DNA of 64,000 nt. Origin: Streptomyces sp. SUK 48 (GTDB lineage: Bacteria; Actinomycetota; Actinomycetes; Streptomycetales; Streptomycetaceae). The notes below the pieces were generated by a model. It made no database searches, was not told where the DNA came from, and saw nothing but the letters and a program-made list of their open reading frames with translations. A program made the position numbers and the translations under genes. Shown here piece by piece: positions 42,316-52,249 of this stretch; position 1 is the first letter of the stretch, and every line of letters starts with the position of its first letter. The stretch covers positions 6,982,001 to 7,046,000 of the forward strand of contig NZ_CP045740.1 in the NCBI RefSeq assembly GCF_009650765.1, written 5' to 3'.

Positions 42316-42342
42316 GGTGGACAAGCGGAAGCCTGTGGATAA
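42316..42342. promoter_or_regulatory. pair of DnaA-box-like sites in a 302-bp gene-free gap
   Basis: GGTGGACAA (42316-42324, reverse of TTGTCCACC) and TGTGGATAA (42334-42342, reverse of TTATCCACA) lie in the same orientation, 18 bp apart, in the gap 42160-42461 between the permease and the ROK regulator. The rest of the gap shows nothing recognisable. They match DnaA-box consensus types; two sites are too few for an origin. Confidence 0.4.
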
Positions 42343-42461
42343 CTTCGCCACTCATTCGGGCGAGGACCACGCGCCGGGGACCGCGCGGCCGCGCCGGAGC
42401 CTCCGGCGGACACGCCGGCACCGCGGCTTGACGTCTCCGTCCGCCAGTGCTTGACGAGGCG

Positions 42462-43682
42462 TCAGGAGTGCTTGGCCACCGATGCCGGATCGTCCAGCAC
42501 GGCGCGGACGACGGAGTGCGCCGCGCCCAGCAGCGGGCCCTCGGGGCCGAGCGGTGACACCGCCACCTGGCAGGCCGGGCCGGCCGTACGGCCCGTCAGC
42601 TCCGCCTCCAGCGAGGGCAGCAGCCAGGGCGAGAGCCCCGCCAGCGCACCGCCCAGGACCACCGTCTCGGGGTCGAGCAGGTTCACCGCCCCGGTCAGCG
42701 CGATGCCGAGCGCCGTGCCCGCGTCCCGCAGCGCGGCCCGTACCCCCTCCTCGCCCCTCCCGGCGTGCTCCGCGAGCAGGCCGACGAGGTCCTCGCGCCG
42801 TTGGAGCCCCGCCGCGCGCAGCAGTGCCTCCTGGCCCGCGTACTGCTCCAGGCAGCCGCGCCCGCCGCACGCGCAGGACGGACCGTCCGGGCGTACGGGC
42901 ACATGGCCCAGCTCGCCCGCGAAGCCCCGCGTTCCGCGCAGCAGCCGGCCGTCCACGACGATCGCCGCGCCGATGCCGATCTCGGCCGACACATGCAGGA
43001 ACTCGCGCGGCGTGCCGGCGCCGAGCCACAGTTCGGCCAGCGCACCGAAGTTCGCCTCGTTGTCCACGGTGAGCGGCCAGTCGCCGGGCAGCAGGGCGCC
43101 GAGGTCCGTGTCACGCCACTCGAGATTGGGGGCGCGTACGACGGTATGACCGTCCCGCGCCACCAGCCCGGGCACGGCGACCGCGAGCCCGGCGGGCCAC
43201 AGTTCCTCCCGTTCGGCCTCGGCGACCACCCGGCCGACCAGTGTCGTCAGCTCCGCGATCACCGACTCGGGTGTCCGGCCGCGGTTGGCGCCCCGGCGCA
43301 CGGCCCGCGCGCGGACCGTGCCGCGCAGATCGACCGCGCACACCGCGAGGTGGTCGACGCCGATCTCGGCGCCGATCCCGGCCGGGCCGCGACCGCTCAC
43401 CGCCAGCGCCGACCCGGGCCGGCCCACGCGGCCCGGCCGCTCGGGGCCCAGCTCCTCCAGCAGTCCCCAGCGGATCAACTCGTCCACCAGGGTCGACACC
43501 GCGGCCCTGGTCAGACCGATGCGCGAGGCCACCGCGGCCCTGGAGAGCGGACCCTCGGCGCTGACCGCGTGCAGCACCCGCGCGAGATTGCGCCGGCGCA
43601 TGCCCTGCTGGGTGTCCGGCAGGACCCGGCCGGCCCCCGCGGGTCGGGCCTCGTGCGGCGGTGCGGTCATGCCTGCGTCCAT
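42462..43682 (-). CDS. xylR: ROK-family xylose-locus regulator (XylR-like)
   Basis: 406 residues from ATG 43682 (ATG 43670 possible). N-terminal winged helix: HAVSAEGPLSRAAVASRIGLTRAAVSTLVDELI. The ROK fold follows: IGAEIGVDHLAVCAVDLRG, VDNEANFGALAELW, VSAEIGIGAAIVVDGRLLRG, the E-x-G-H motif GFAGELGHVPV and the zinc cluster CACGGRGCLEQYAG. Position directly after xylB and divergent to xylA fits the XylR repressors of xylose operons. Candidate operators are the direct repeats in the xylB-xylA gap. Repression relieved by xylose is inferred. Confidence 0.85.
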   Translation of the reverse strand: MDAGMTAPPHEARPAGAGRVLPDTQQGMRRRNLARVLHAVSAEGPLSRAAVASRIGLTRAAVSTLVDELIRWGLLEELGPERPGRVGRPGSALAVSGRGPAGIGAEIGVDHLAVCAVDLRGTVRARAVRRGANRGRTPESVIAELTTLVGRVVAEAEREELWPAGLAVAVPGLVARDGHTVVRAPNLEWRDTDLGALLPGDWPLTVDNEANFGALAELWLGAGTPREFLHVSAEIGIGAAIVVDGRLLRGTRGFAGELGHVPVRPDGPSCACGGRGCLEQYAGQEALLRAAGLQRREDLVGLLAEHAGRGEEGVRAALRDAGTALGIALTGAVNLLDPETVVLGGALAGLSPWLLPSLEAELTGRTAGPACQVAVSPLGPEGPLLGAAHSVVRAVLDDPASVAKHS

Positions 43683-43709
43683 CCTCGTTCCAGGGCCGGG
43701 CGGCGCGGC

Positions 43710-45155
43710 TCAGCGGTCTTCCGTGCCCCGCTCCAGCAGCGGGGCCGCGTCGGAGAGTACCCCGCCGATCCGGGCCAGCGTCTCCTCGTCCCGGGGCATG
43801 GGCTCCAGCACCGGTCCCGCGGCGGTGTTCCAGCGGCGGGCCACCGCGGCGGGATCCTCGCCGGTCAGCAGCCCGGCCGCCTGGGCCGCCGCACCCAGGG
43901 CGACCAGCTCCTTGGCCGCGGGGATCCGGACCGGCCGCCCGGACAGCCGCCGTACGGTCTGCTGCCAGGCGTGGCCCCGCGCGCCGCCGCCGATCAACAG
44001 CAGCGGGCTGTCGCGGTCCGCGTCCGCGTCGAGGACCAGGTCGAGCGCGCCGAGCAGCGAATGCACCGCGCCGTCGTACGCCGCCTGGAGCAGCTGGCCC
44101 GGAGTCGTGTCGTGGCGCAGCCCGTGCAGCAACCCGGAGGAGTCCGGCAGGTCGGGGGTGCGCTCGCCGTCCAGGAACGGCAGGAGCGTCACCGATCCGC
44201 CGCCGTCGACGGCCTCGCGGTCCAGACCCAGCAGGGTCGCGACGCGATCCACGGCGAGCGTGCAGTTCAGGGTGCACGCCAGCGGCAGCCAGTCCCCGCG
44301 CGCGTCGGCGAAGCCCGCCACCGTGCCGGTGGGATCGGCCGGGCGGTGCCGGGAGACGGCGTACACCGTGCCGGAAGTCCCGAGGCTCAGTACCGGGGTG
44401 CCGGGCAGCAGCCCGAGACCCAGCGCGGCCGCCGCGTTGTCACCGGTGCCGGCGGCCACCAACGTGCCCTGGGAGAACGGCAGCCCGTGTCCGCCGTGTA
44501 CGGTCCCGGCCACCTCGCCGGGGCGCACCACCCGGGGCAGCAGCGCCGGGTCGAGCCCGAGGTGCGCCAGGGTCTCCTCGTCGTACCGCTCCGTGCCGGA
44601 CGCCCACCAGCCGGTGCCGGAGGCGTCACCACGATCGGTGACGGCCTGCCCGGTCAGGCGCTCGGTGAGGTAGTCGTGGGGGAGCCGTACGGCCCTGGTC
44701 GCGCGCGCCGCCTCCGGTTCGTGCTCGGCGAGCCATGCCCACTTGCTCGCCGTGAACGACGCCCCGGGCACGCTGCCGGTGCGCTCGGCCCAGCCCTTCG
44801 GGCCGCCCAGTTCCGCCACCAGCCGGCGGGCCTGCGGCGCGGAACGGACGTCGTTCCAGAGCAGCGCCGGACGCACCGGCTCACCGTGTTCGTCCAGCGT
44901 GACCAGGCCGTGCTGCTGGCCGCCGACCGAGATCGCGGCCGCCTCGCGCGCGGCGTCACCGCACTGGCGCAGTGCCTCGCACAGGGCGTCCCACCACTGG
45001 CGCGGATCGCTCTCCCGGCCCACGCCGGTGGTGACGGTGTGCGGCGCCTGGCCGCTCGCCACCACCTGTCCGGTGGCCGCGTCGACGATCAGGGCCTTCG
45101 TGGACTGGGTAGACGTGTCCACGCCGACGACGAGCGGACCCTCCGCTGCTGACAT
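43710..45155 (-). CDS. xylB: xylulokinase
   Basis: 481 residues from ATG 45155 with GGGAG upstream. FGGY kinase: VVGVDTSTQSTKALIVD (ATP phosphate loop), AAISVGGQQHGLVTLDEHG with the catalytic-region motif, RPALLWNDVRS, ASGTGWW, the C-terminal VAAGTGDNAAAALGLGLLPG and LLLIGGGARGHAWQQTVRRLSGRPV. It phosphorylates D-xylulose, the product of the divergently transcribed xylose isomerase. It is 27 bp upstream of the ROK regulator gene in the same direction, so regulator and kinase are probably cotranscribed. Confidence 0.95.
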   Translation of the reverse strand: MSAAEGPLVVGVDTSTQSTKALIVDAATGQVVASGQAPHTVTTGVGRESDPRQWWDALCEALRQCGDAAREAAAISVGGQQHGLVTLDEHGEPVRPALLWNDVRSAPQARRLVAELGGPKGWAERTGSVPGASFTASKWAWLAEHEPEAARATRAVRLPHDYLTERLTGQAVTDRGDASGTGWWASGTERYDEETLAHLGLDPALLPRVVRPGEVAGTVHGGHGLPFSQGTLVAAGTGDNAAAALGLGLLPGTPVLSLGTSGTVYAVSRHRPADPTGTVAGFADARGDWLPLACTLNCTLAVDRVATLLGLDREAVDGGGSVTLLPFLDGERTPDLPDSSGLLHGLRHDTTPGQLLQAAYDGAVHSLLGALDLVLDADADRDSPLLLIGGGARGHAWQQTVRRLSGRPVRIPAAKELVALGAAAQAAGLLTGEDPAAVARRWNTAAGPVLEPMPRDEETLARIGGVLSDAAPLLERGTEDR

Positions 45156-46518
<1,363 letters not shown>

Positions 46519-46547
46519 CGGCCGCGAGCGCGCGACGCCGGCGGAAG

Positions 46548-46593
46548 AAGGCCGGGGATTGCGGCGCGTGGGAGTGCCGCACTCCCCGGCCTT
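46548..46593 (+). terminator. xylA terminator
   Basis: An 11-bp perfect stem, AAGGCCGGGGA (46548-46558) / TCCCCGGCCTT (46583-46593), 30 bp after the xylA stop. The rest of the 307-bp gap to 46826 shows no gene; an AAGGAGG ribosome site marks its end. Confidence 0.75.
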
Positions 46594-46825
46594 CCGTAGG
46601 ACACCGCATGCGCGCATGGCATGGGCGTCGTCGCGGCGGCACCCTTATGCTGACGCCGTGACCTGGATCGCTTCACCACGCTCCGTGATCGCCTCCCGGT
46701 CGGCGGAACCGGCCCCCTAGGGGCACATATCAGGGATGTCTCAGGGGCGAGGCCCGGAACCGCGGGGAGCGGGAGGCCGTTCTCACAGCAGAGAACGGCA
46801 GTGGCCGTTGAAGGAGGCGACGCTC

Positions 46826-47011
46826 ATGTCGAGAAACGCGAAGATCGCCGTCGGGGGTGTGGCGGTCGGCCTGGTACTGCTGCTCCTGGGGCTGCCCCTG
46901 TGGGTGGTGCTCCTGGTCGTGGTCGGCATCCCGGCCGCCGCCTACCTGGCGCTGGACCCGTCCCAGCGGCGCAGGCTCCGCAGGATCAGCCGCAAGGAAC
47001 TCGGCCGCTGA
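46826..47011 (+). CDS. small hydrophobic membrane protein
   Basis: 61 residues from ATG 46826, fixed by AAGGAGG 8 nt upstream. Almost the whole first half is membrane-spanning (IAVGGVAVGLVLLLLGLPLWVVLLVVVGIPAAAYLAL), probably two short helices with a Pro kink, followed by a basic cytoplasmic tail (SQRRRLRRISRKELGR). Small proteins of this kind are widespread in Streptomyces, with no known role. It has its own leader and is convergent with the next gene. Confidence 0.65.
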   Translation: MSRNAKIAVGGVAVGLVLLLLGLPLWVVLLVVVGIPAAAYLALDPSQRRRLRRISRKELGR

Positions 47012-47034
47012 GACGGATACCGCGCCGCCACTGA

Positions 47035-47904
47035 TCACAGGGGCCGTACGGCCATCCGGTCGAGGGCGTCCAGCAGCCCGGGCAGTTCCGGGCCGCGGCC
47101 GACCGGCAGGACCTCACCGGGTTCCTCGTCGAGCAGGACGAAGGCGATGTCGTCGGTGCGCGCCACCATCGACCAGCCGGGGCCGTCCGCGCGCAGCGTG
47201 CGGGCGTCGCCGGGGGCGAAGGTGGAGCGCACCCGGCCCAGCGGGGGTGGCGAGTCGACGTAGGCGCGGGCCTCCGCGAGCACTCGCCGGATCCCCTGGT
47301 GCCCGCCCTTCGGCGGTTCGGCCGCGTCCCCGGGCCCCTTGTCCGTCGCCCCGGGCTGCCCCGAAGGCTCGGCGGCAGGGGCCCGGCCGCCGGGTACGGC
47401 GAACTCGGCGTCGTTGATCTGCTGCCGCCAGGCCGCCCACTGCGCCGCGATCTCGTCGGCGCCCAGGCGCCGCTGAGCCGGGCCCCAGACGCTGGTGTCC
47501 GGCGGACACAGCGGAGAGCGCTCACCCGTCTCGGGAGCGGGATCGTGCGGCGCGGGAACACCGGGAGCCGCTACGGCGACCGCCAGGGGCCAGCCCGGCA
47601 GCGCGGTCACGATCGCGCGCTCCTCCGGCGACAGTTCGTACTCCAGGCCGCAGTCCCAAGAGGCGATCGCCACCGCGACCAGCGAGACATCGTCGATGAC
47701 GACCGTCCAGCGGGCACCGTCGCCGTCCTGCCCGAGCACCAGGCCGTACCCGTCGGCGCGGGGCGCGAGCCCCAGCGTCGCGCACGACTCCGGATAATCG
47801 TCGCCCAGCACGCTCGGAAACTGCGCCGGCGTCAGCAGCACCGCCGTCAGCACATACAGCGCGTCGTCTGCGGCGGCGACGGCCCCATCGTCCATTCCGG
47901 CCAT
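47035..47904 (-). CDS. hypothetical protein
   Basis: 289 residues from ATG 47904 (ATG 47895 possible). The N-terminal half is a compact acidic domain (ALYVLTAVLLTPAQFPSVLGDDY, WTVVIDDVSLVAVAIASWDC). The middle is a Pro/Gly/Ala linker and the C-terminal third (TLRADGPGWSMVARTDDIAFVLLDEEP, PELPGLLDALDRMAV) forms another small alpha/beta domain. No signal peptide, membrane helix or catalytic motif is seen. It could be an immunity- or SUKH-like cytosolic protein, but I cannot support that further. Confidence 0.6.
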   Translation of the reverse strand: MAGMDDGAVAAADDALYVLTAVLLTPAQFPSVLGDDYPESCATLGLAPRADGYGLVLGQDGDGARWTVVIDDVSLVAVAIASWDCGLEYELSPEERAIVTALPGWPLAVAVAAPGVPAPHDPAPETGERSPLCPPDTSVWGPAQRRLGADEIAAQWAAWRQQINDAEFAVPGGRAPAAEPSGQPGATDKGPGDAAEPPKGGHQGIRRVLAEARAYVDSPPPLGRVRSTFAPGDARTLRADGPGWSMVARTDDIAFVLLDEEPGEVLPVGRGPELPGLLDALDRMAVRPL

Positions 47905-48194
47905 CCCTGTCTCCCAGTGGCTTGTCCAACCGCGCGCACCCTAATGCGGACGGAAGGCCCTTGTCACGACTCCTCACACCACGCGGACCTGCAACTTTCC
48001 CCCTGGACGGGGGCGAAACGACCACGGTCTGCACGGGACTTCCCCAGACCGCCCCCCACCCGGGGACCGCCGAGGTCGCGCAATCCGCCGGACAATGGTG
48101 CCCGTCCTCCTTCCGAAACGGGGAGATCGATGATGGTTCATCTCCCCGTGCTCCCCATAAAGTTGGCCTTCGGCGACAGAAGGGGGACGACGCG

Positions 48195-49094
48195 GTGAAG
48201 CGCTTCGAACGGCTGGAGCGGATCCGCCGGCTGGACCCGGTGGCGGACGCCCCGGAGATCTACCGGCTCAGCGCCGTCTACGAATTCCCCTGGGACTACA
48301 CACGCGCCCTCGAGCTGGCCCTGTACCGCACCTACGCCGTCCCGAGCATCGGCCGGCTCCTCGCGCGCACCGCCGAGCTGACCGACCGCGCCCAGAAGCG
48401 TTACGACGACACCGCGCTGCTCCTCGACACCGTCGTGGAGCACGGCTTCGCCGCGGAACAGGGGCGCACGGCGATCCGCCGTATCAACCAGATGCACCGC
48501 AGCTACGACATCGGCGACGACGACATGCGCTATGTGCTCAGCACCTTCGTCGTGGTGCCCAAGCGCTGGATCGACACCTACGGCTGGCGCCGGCTGTCCC
48601 GGCACGAGATCGTCGCCGCCACCGAGTACTACCGCACCCTCGGCCGGCACCTGGGCATCCCCGGCCTCCCCGGCACCTACGAGGAGTTCGAAACCCTTCT
48701 CGACACCTATGAGGAGGCGAACTTCGGCTGGGACGAGGGTGGCCGGCGGGTCTCGGACGCCACCCTCGACCTGATGGCGTCCTGGTACCCGCGCCCGTTG
48801 GCACCCCTGCTGCGCACAGGTGTGCTCGCGCTGCTCGACGAGCCGCTGCTGAACGCGTTCCGCTATGAGCGGCCCGGCGCGGCCACCGTCGCCCTGGTGC
48901 GTCGCGCCGTCCGAGCGCGCGCCCGGGTGGTGCGGCTGCTGCCACCGCGCCGCGCACCCCACTTCGCGCGCCAGAACCGGGAGATCAAGGGTTACCCGAA
49001 CGGCTACCGGGTGGCCGACCTCGGCACCCGCCCGGTCCCGGGACTGGGCGGCTGCCCGGTGCGGCATCTGGACACGTCAGACTCCGTCGAGTGA
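48195..49094 (+). CDS. MpaB-type oxygenase (DUF2236 family)
   Basis: 299 residues from GTG 48195 with AGGGGG 6-8 nt upstream. The family text is continuous: DAPEIYRLSAVYEFPWDYTRALELALYRTYAVPSIGRLL, QKRYDDTALLLDTVVEHGF, RRINQMHRSYDIGDDDMRYVLSTFVVVPKRWIDTYGWR. The conserved His and Arg residues around MHRSYDI and the W-I-D-x-Y-G-W block are those of ER-bound O2-dependent MpaB/latex-clearing-type oxygenases that bind haem. The substrate is unknown. The 3' end overlaps the convergent PadR gene by 18 bp. The 290-bp gap before it holds no gene. Confidence 0.82.
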   Translation: MKRFERLERIRRLDPVADAPEIYRLSAVYEFPWDYTRALELALYRTYAVPSIGRLLARTAELTDRAQKRYDDTALLLDTVVEHGFAAEQGRTAIRRINQMHRSYDIGDDDMRYVLSTFVVVPKRWIDTYGWRRLSRHEIVAATEYYRTLGRHLGIPGLPGTYEEFETLLDTYEEANFGWDEGGRRVSDATLDLMASWYPRPLAPLLRTGVLALLDEPLLNAFRYERPGAATVALVRRAVRARARVVRLLPPRRAPHFARQNREIKGYPNGYRVADLGTRPVPGLGGCPVRHLDTSDSVE

Positions 49095-49604
49095 CGCGAG
49101 GGTGTCGCGCAGCCAGCCGAGTTCGGTCCGGCTCGTGGCACGCGCGATGGTGAGGATCCCCTGCCGGAAGGGGTCGTCCACCTCCTCGGCGCGGACCGGC
49201 CGGTCGCCGTCGTAGAAGAAGCTCGTCGGCTCCTCCAGGAAGGCGAGCCGCCGGCTCAGCACCGCGGCCTGGGCGGCGGGGTCCGCGAGGTGGCGCAGGA
49301 AGGCGAGCAGGACGAACCACTGGTTCTCGTCGGTGATCTGGCGCTCCCCGGGTTCGGCGAGCCGGCGCCTCAGCTCCTGCCGGCCCTCCTCGGTCAGCCG
49401 CAGCACATGGCGTGGCGCGGCCACGGCGCCCGGCTCGGTGGCCCGCACCAGAAGCCCGGCCTTCTCCAGACGCTTGATCGCCGGATACAGCGTGCTCTCC
49501 GCGACCGGCCGCACATGCCCGGTGAGCGCCGCGATGTGGCGGCGCAGCACGTATCCGTGCAGTGGGGCCTCGTACAGGAATCCCAGGATGGCGAGTTCGA
49601 GCAT
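49077..49604 (-). CDS. PadR-family transcriptional regulator
   Basis: 175 residues from ATG 49604. The PadR winged helix is complete: LAILGFLYEAPLHGYVLRRHI, ESTLYPAIKRLEKAGLL, RHVLRLTEEGRQELRRRL. A C-terminal four-helix domain (QWFVLLAFLRHLADPAAQAAVLSRRLAFLE) follows, giving the Vir-type PadR architecture with an enlarged effector part. It is divergent from the alpha/beta hydrolase gene at 49722, with a 117-bp gap containing AT-rich promoter-like sequence, so that hydrolase is the natural target. Confidence 0.85.
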   Translation of the reverse strand: MLELAILGFLYEAPLHGYVLRRHIAALTGHVRPVAESTLYPAIKRLEKAGLLVRATEPGAVAAPRHVLRLTEEGRQELRRRLAEPGERQITDENQWFVLLAFLRHLADPAAQAAVLSRRLAFLEEPTSFFYDGDRPVRAEEVDDPFRQGILTIARATSRTELGWLRDTLASLDGV

Positions 49605-49721
49605 GCCCGCATTCTTCCGTACCGGAGCGCTGTACAGCGCTCCTTCAATACTGCTTTGACGTAATACCTCGGAACCGATGTATGGTCGATACGGTGATCA
49701 AGGCCGACAGGGGAGGGTGCC

Positions 49722-50477
49722 GTGCAGCAGGCCGTATTCGATGGCGAGGGAAGCCGGATCCGCTGGACCGAGGTTTTGGGGGCGGAGCCCGCCCGGGTCT
49801 ACCTCCACGGGCTGGGGTCGATGTCCGCGCCCTATCACGCGCACATCGCCGCCCGCCCCGAACTCACGGGCAGACGCAGCCTGTTCATGGACCTGCCCGG
49901 CCACGGTCTCAGCGACCGGCCCCAGGGTTTCGGCTACACCCTGGAGGAACACGCCGACGCGGTCGCGGCCGCGCTGGACGCGGCCGGAGTGAGCGGCGCC
50001 GAACTGATCGCGCACAGCATGGGCGGCGCCGTCGCCATCGTGCTCGCGCACCGGCGGCCCCTACTCGTCTCGCGGCTGGTGCTCTCGGAGGCCAATCTGG
50101 ACGCCTTCCCGCCGCTGACCGCGGGCAGCAGCGCGATCGCGGTCTACGAGGAAGACGAGTTCGTCGAGGAGGCGTACGCCCGCGTCCTGGCGGCCGTCGG
50201 CCCGCTGTGGGCGGCCACCATGCGGCTGGCGGATCCGCGCGCCCTGCACCGCAGCGCCGTCGGCCTGCGGCGCGGCTCCGACCCGGTGATGCGCGAGATC
50301 CTGGAGGGCCTGGACATCGACCGGGTCTACCTCCAGGGGGCGGAGAGCGGCGAACTCGAGAACCGGGAACGGCTGGAAGCGGCCGGTGTACGGGTGCTGA
50401 CGGTGCCCGGCGCCGGGCACAACATCATGTTCGACAACCCCGGCGCCTTCGCGGCCGCCGTCGCCGCAAACATCTGA
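49722..50477 (+). CDS. alpha/beta hydrolase
   Basis: 251 residues from GTG 49722. It has a hydrolase core: RVYLHGLGSMSAPYH (oxyanion H-G), LFMDLPGHGLSDRP, the nucleophile elbow AELIAHSMGGAVAIVL with Ser about 98, then RVYLQGAESGELENRERLEA and the catalytic His in VPGAGHNIMFDNP. It is closest in feel to MhpC/haloperoxidase-like esterases. The substrate is unknown. It is divergent from the PadR regulator, which probably controls it, and ends 3 bp before the stop of the convergent methyltransferase. Confidence 0.85.
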   Translation: MQQAVFDGEGSRIRWTEVLGAEPARVYLHGLGSMSAPYHAHIAARPELTGRRSLFMDLPGHGLSDRPQGFGYTLEEHADAVAAALDAAGVSGAELIAHSMGGAVAIVLAHRRPLLVSRLVLSEANLDAFPPLTAGSSAIAVYEEDEFVEEAYARVLAAVGPLWAATMRLADPRALHRSAVGLRRGSDPVMREILEGLDIDRVYLQGAESGELENRERLEAAGVRVLTVPGAGHNIMFDNPGAFAAAVAANI

Positions 50478-50480
50478 TCC

Positions 50481-51080
50481 TCAGTCCTCGCGCACGGCGA
50501 GGGCGAGGAAGCGGTCGTTTTCGTCGACGTACGACGTCATGCGCCACCCCGAACGGGACAGCAGCGGGCGCAGGTTGGGCTCGGCCCGCAGGTCCTCCGG
50601 CGTGATCTGCCGGCCCTGCCGCGCCGCCAGGGCCGCGCGGCCGATGGGATGGAACAGGGCGAGCCGGCCGCCGGGCCGCACCACTCGGGCGAGCTCCCGC
50701 AGGTTCTCCACCGGGCGCGGCAGATGGGCGATCAGCCCCGCCGCGAACACGGCGTCCAGGCACTCCGCGCGCAGCGGCAGGGCGGCCACGTCCGCGAGCA
50801 GCAGCACTCCCTCCCGGTCCCGGCCCGCCGCGACGGCGGCCGCGAGCATCGCCGGGGTCAGATCGGCGCCGAGCACCACGCCGGTGGAACCCACGGCGGC
50901 CCGCAGCGGGGGCAGCGCGCGCCCCGTGCCGCAGCCCGCGTCCAGTGCGCGGTCGCCCGCCCGCAGCCCGAGGCCGGCCACGGCGGCCGCGTACGCGGGC
51001 CCGTCGTCGGGAAACTTGCTGTCCCAGCCGGCGGCCCGGGCGGTGAAGAACTCCTGGACATGTGCGTGGTCGTCGCTCAT
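50481..51080 (-). CDS. SAM-dependent methyltransferase (class I)
   Basis: 199 residues from ATG 51080 (ATG 51089 possible). It has a typical Methyltransf_11/25 fold: AGDRALDAGCGTGRALPPLRA (motif I), GVVLGADLTPAMLAAAV, LLLADVAALPLRAECLDAVFAAGLIAHLPRP (post-I and II) and VVRPGGRLALFHPIG (III). The acceptor is unknown; the small size and W-D-S-K-F start resemble menaquinone/UbiE-like or resistance-type methyltransferases. It stands alone, convergent with the hydrolase. Confidence 0.85.
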   Translation of the reverse strand: MSDDHAHVQEFFTARAAGWDSKFPDDGPAYAAAVAGLGLRAGDRALDAGCGTGRALPPLRAAVGSTGVVLGADLTPAMLAAAVAAGRDREGVLLLADVAALPLRAECLDAVFAAGLIAHLPRPVENLRELARVVRPGGRLALFHPIGRAALAARQGRQITPEDLRAEPNLRPLLSRSGWRMTSYVDENDRFLALAVRED

Positions 51081-51188
51081 GACCCGCATGATGCCCTGAT
51101 TCCGTGGCCCGGTGCCGCGCGTTCCGCCGCGGTGCCTCTCGCGTCCGGACGCGGTGTGGACGCGCCGGACGCCGGCCGGGGTCGCCGC

Positions 51189-51617
51189 TCAGTCCGCCAG
51201 GTCCCGGATCGCCACCACCTCTTCTACGGGGACCCGTACCAGCAGCTCACCGGGAACGCCGTTGCGGGCGCCGAACTCCTCGGCACGGTCCTCACCCATG
51301 TACCGGGCGGCGACCCGCGCGGCCCAGTGGCGCAGTTCCGCCGGATCCTCGGACAGCCGGGCGTGACCGCTGAGCACTACGAAATGGAACGGCGGCCGGT
51401 CGTCGTCCACGCACAGGGCGACACGCCCGTCACGGGCGAGATTGCGCCCTTTCACGGTCTCCCGGCCGGTGAGAAGCACCAGTTCGTCCCCGTCCAGCAG
51501 GAACCAGACCGGGGCCACATGCGGGCTCCCATCGGCGCGAACGGTGGACAGTTTGCCGGTGCGGGTGCCTTTTGAGACGAACGCCCGCCATTCCTCGTCG
51601 GTCATCTTCTGTGCCAT
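51189..51617 (-). CDS. pyridoxamine 5'-phosphate oxidase-family (F420/FMN split-barrel) protein
   Basis: 142 residues from ATG 51617, fixed by AAGGAGG upstream. Split-barrel text: EEWRAFVSKGTRTGKLSTVRADGSPHVAPVWFLLDGDELVLLTGRETVKGRNLARDGRVALCVDDDRPPFHFVVLSGHARLS shows the G-R-N-L-x-x-D-x-R-V-A-L phosphate-binding strand of PPOX/F420-dependent reductases (TIGR03618-like). It binds FMN or F420; the substrate is unknown. It is divergent from the roadblock gene, 92 bp away. Confidence 0.85.
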   Translation of the reverse strand: MAQKMTDEEWRAFVSKGTRTGKLSTVRADGSPHVAPVWFLLDGDELVLLTGRETVKGRNLARDGRVALCVDDDRPPFHFVVLSGHARLSEDPAELRHWAARVAARYMGEDRAEEFGARNGVPGELLVRVPVEEVVAIRDLAD

Positions 51618-51709
51618 GCGCCCATCCTCCTTGCCCCTGCGCCGCACGTGGGGAAGGCTTGCGGAGGGTTCCTCCGGCCAGGGGGGAAAGATCGCACGGG
51701 GAGAGGGAC

Positions 51710-52123
51710 ATGGCGCAGAACCAGGGACTCGGCTGGCTCCTGGACGATCTGACGGAACGTGTGGACGACGTACGGCACGCGCTGGTCCTGTCCAACGACG
51801 GACTGGTCACCGGTGCGAGCACCGGGCTGCGCCGCGAGGACGCCGAACACCTCGCCGCCGTGGCATCCGGACTGCACAGCCTGGCAAAGGGCTCGGGGCG
51901 CCACTTCAGCGCGGGTGCGGTGCGCCAGACGATGATCGAGTACGACGACGCCGTGCTGTTCGTGACCGCGGCCGGCTCCGGCAGTTGCCTGTGCGTGCTC
52001 AGCGGGGCGGAGGCCGACATCGGGCAGATAGCGTACGAGATGACCCTGCTCGTCAACCGGGTCGGCGAACACCTCGGCGTCGACGCCCGGAAACCCGAGC
52101 GGGCACCGAACAAAGACCTCTGA
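51710..52123 (+). CDS. roadblock/LC7 (MglB-like) protein, orphan
   Basis: 137 residues from ATG 51710, with GAGAGGG 3-4 nt upstream. The family text is complete: LGWLLDDLTERVDDVRHALVLSNDGLVTGAS, GLRREDAEHLAAVASGLHSLAKG, QTMIEYDDAVLFVTAAGSGSCLCVLS. In Streptomyces such proteins are the B subunit of conservons (histidine kinase, roadblock, DUF742, GTPase). Here none of the other three is present, so it may act on a GTPase encoded elsewhere. Confidence 0.88.
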   Translation: MAQNQGLGWLLDDLTERVDDVRHALVLSNDGLVTGASTGLRREDAEHLAAVASGLHSLAKGSGRHFSAGAVRQTMIEYDDAVLFVTAAGSGSCLCVLSGAEADIGQIAYEMTLLVNRVGEHLGVDARKPERAPNKDL

Positions 52124-52151
52124 CCTGCGAATTCTCAAAGCTCCACGGGAG

Positions 52152-52160
52152 TTATCCACA
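52152..52160 (+). promoter_or_regulatory. DnaA-box-like site
   Basis: TTATCCACA, a perfect copy of the classic DnaA box, in the short gap before the DUF6397-like gene. A single site; a regulatory effect of DnaA is possible but not shown. Confidence 0.35.
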
Positions 52161-52249
52161 GGCCCGCCACGGGATGCGCCGATCCGGCTACGGTGTGTGC
52201 ACGGCGATCGCACAGGGCGTGAGCCACCGACTCCACGGGGAGTACGACC

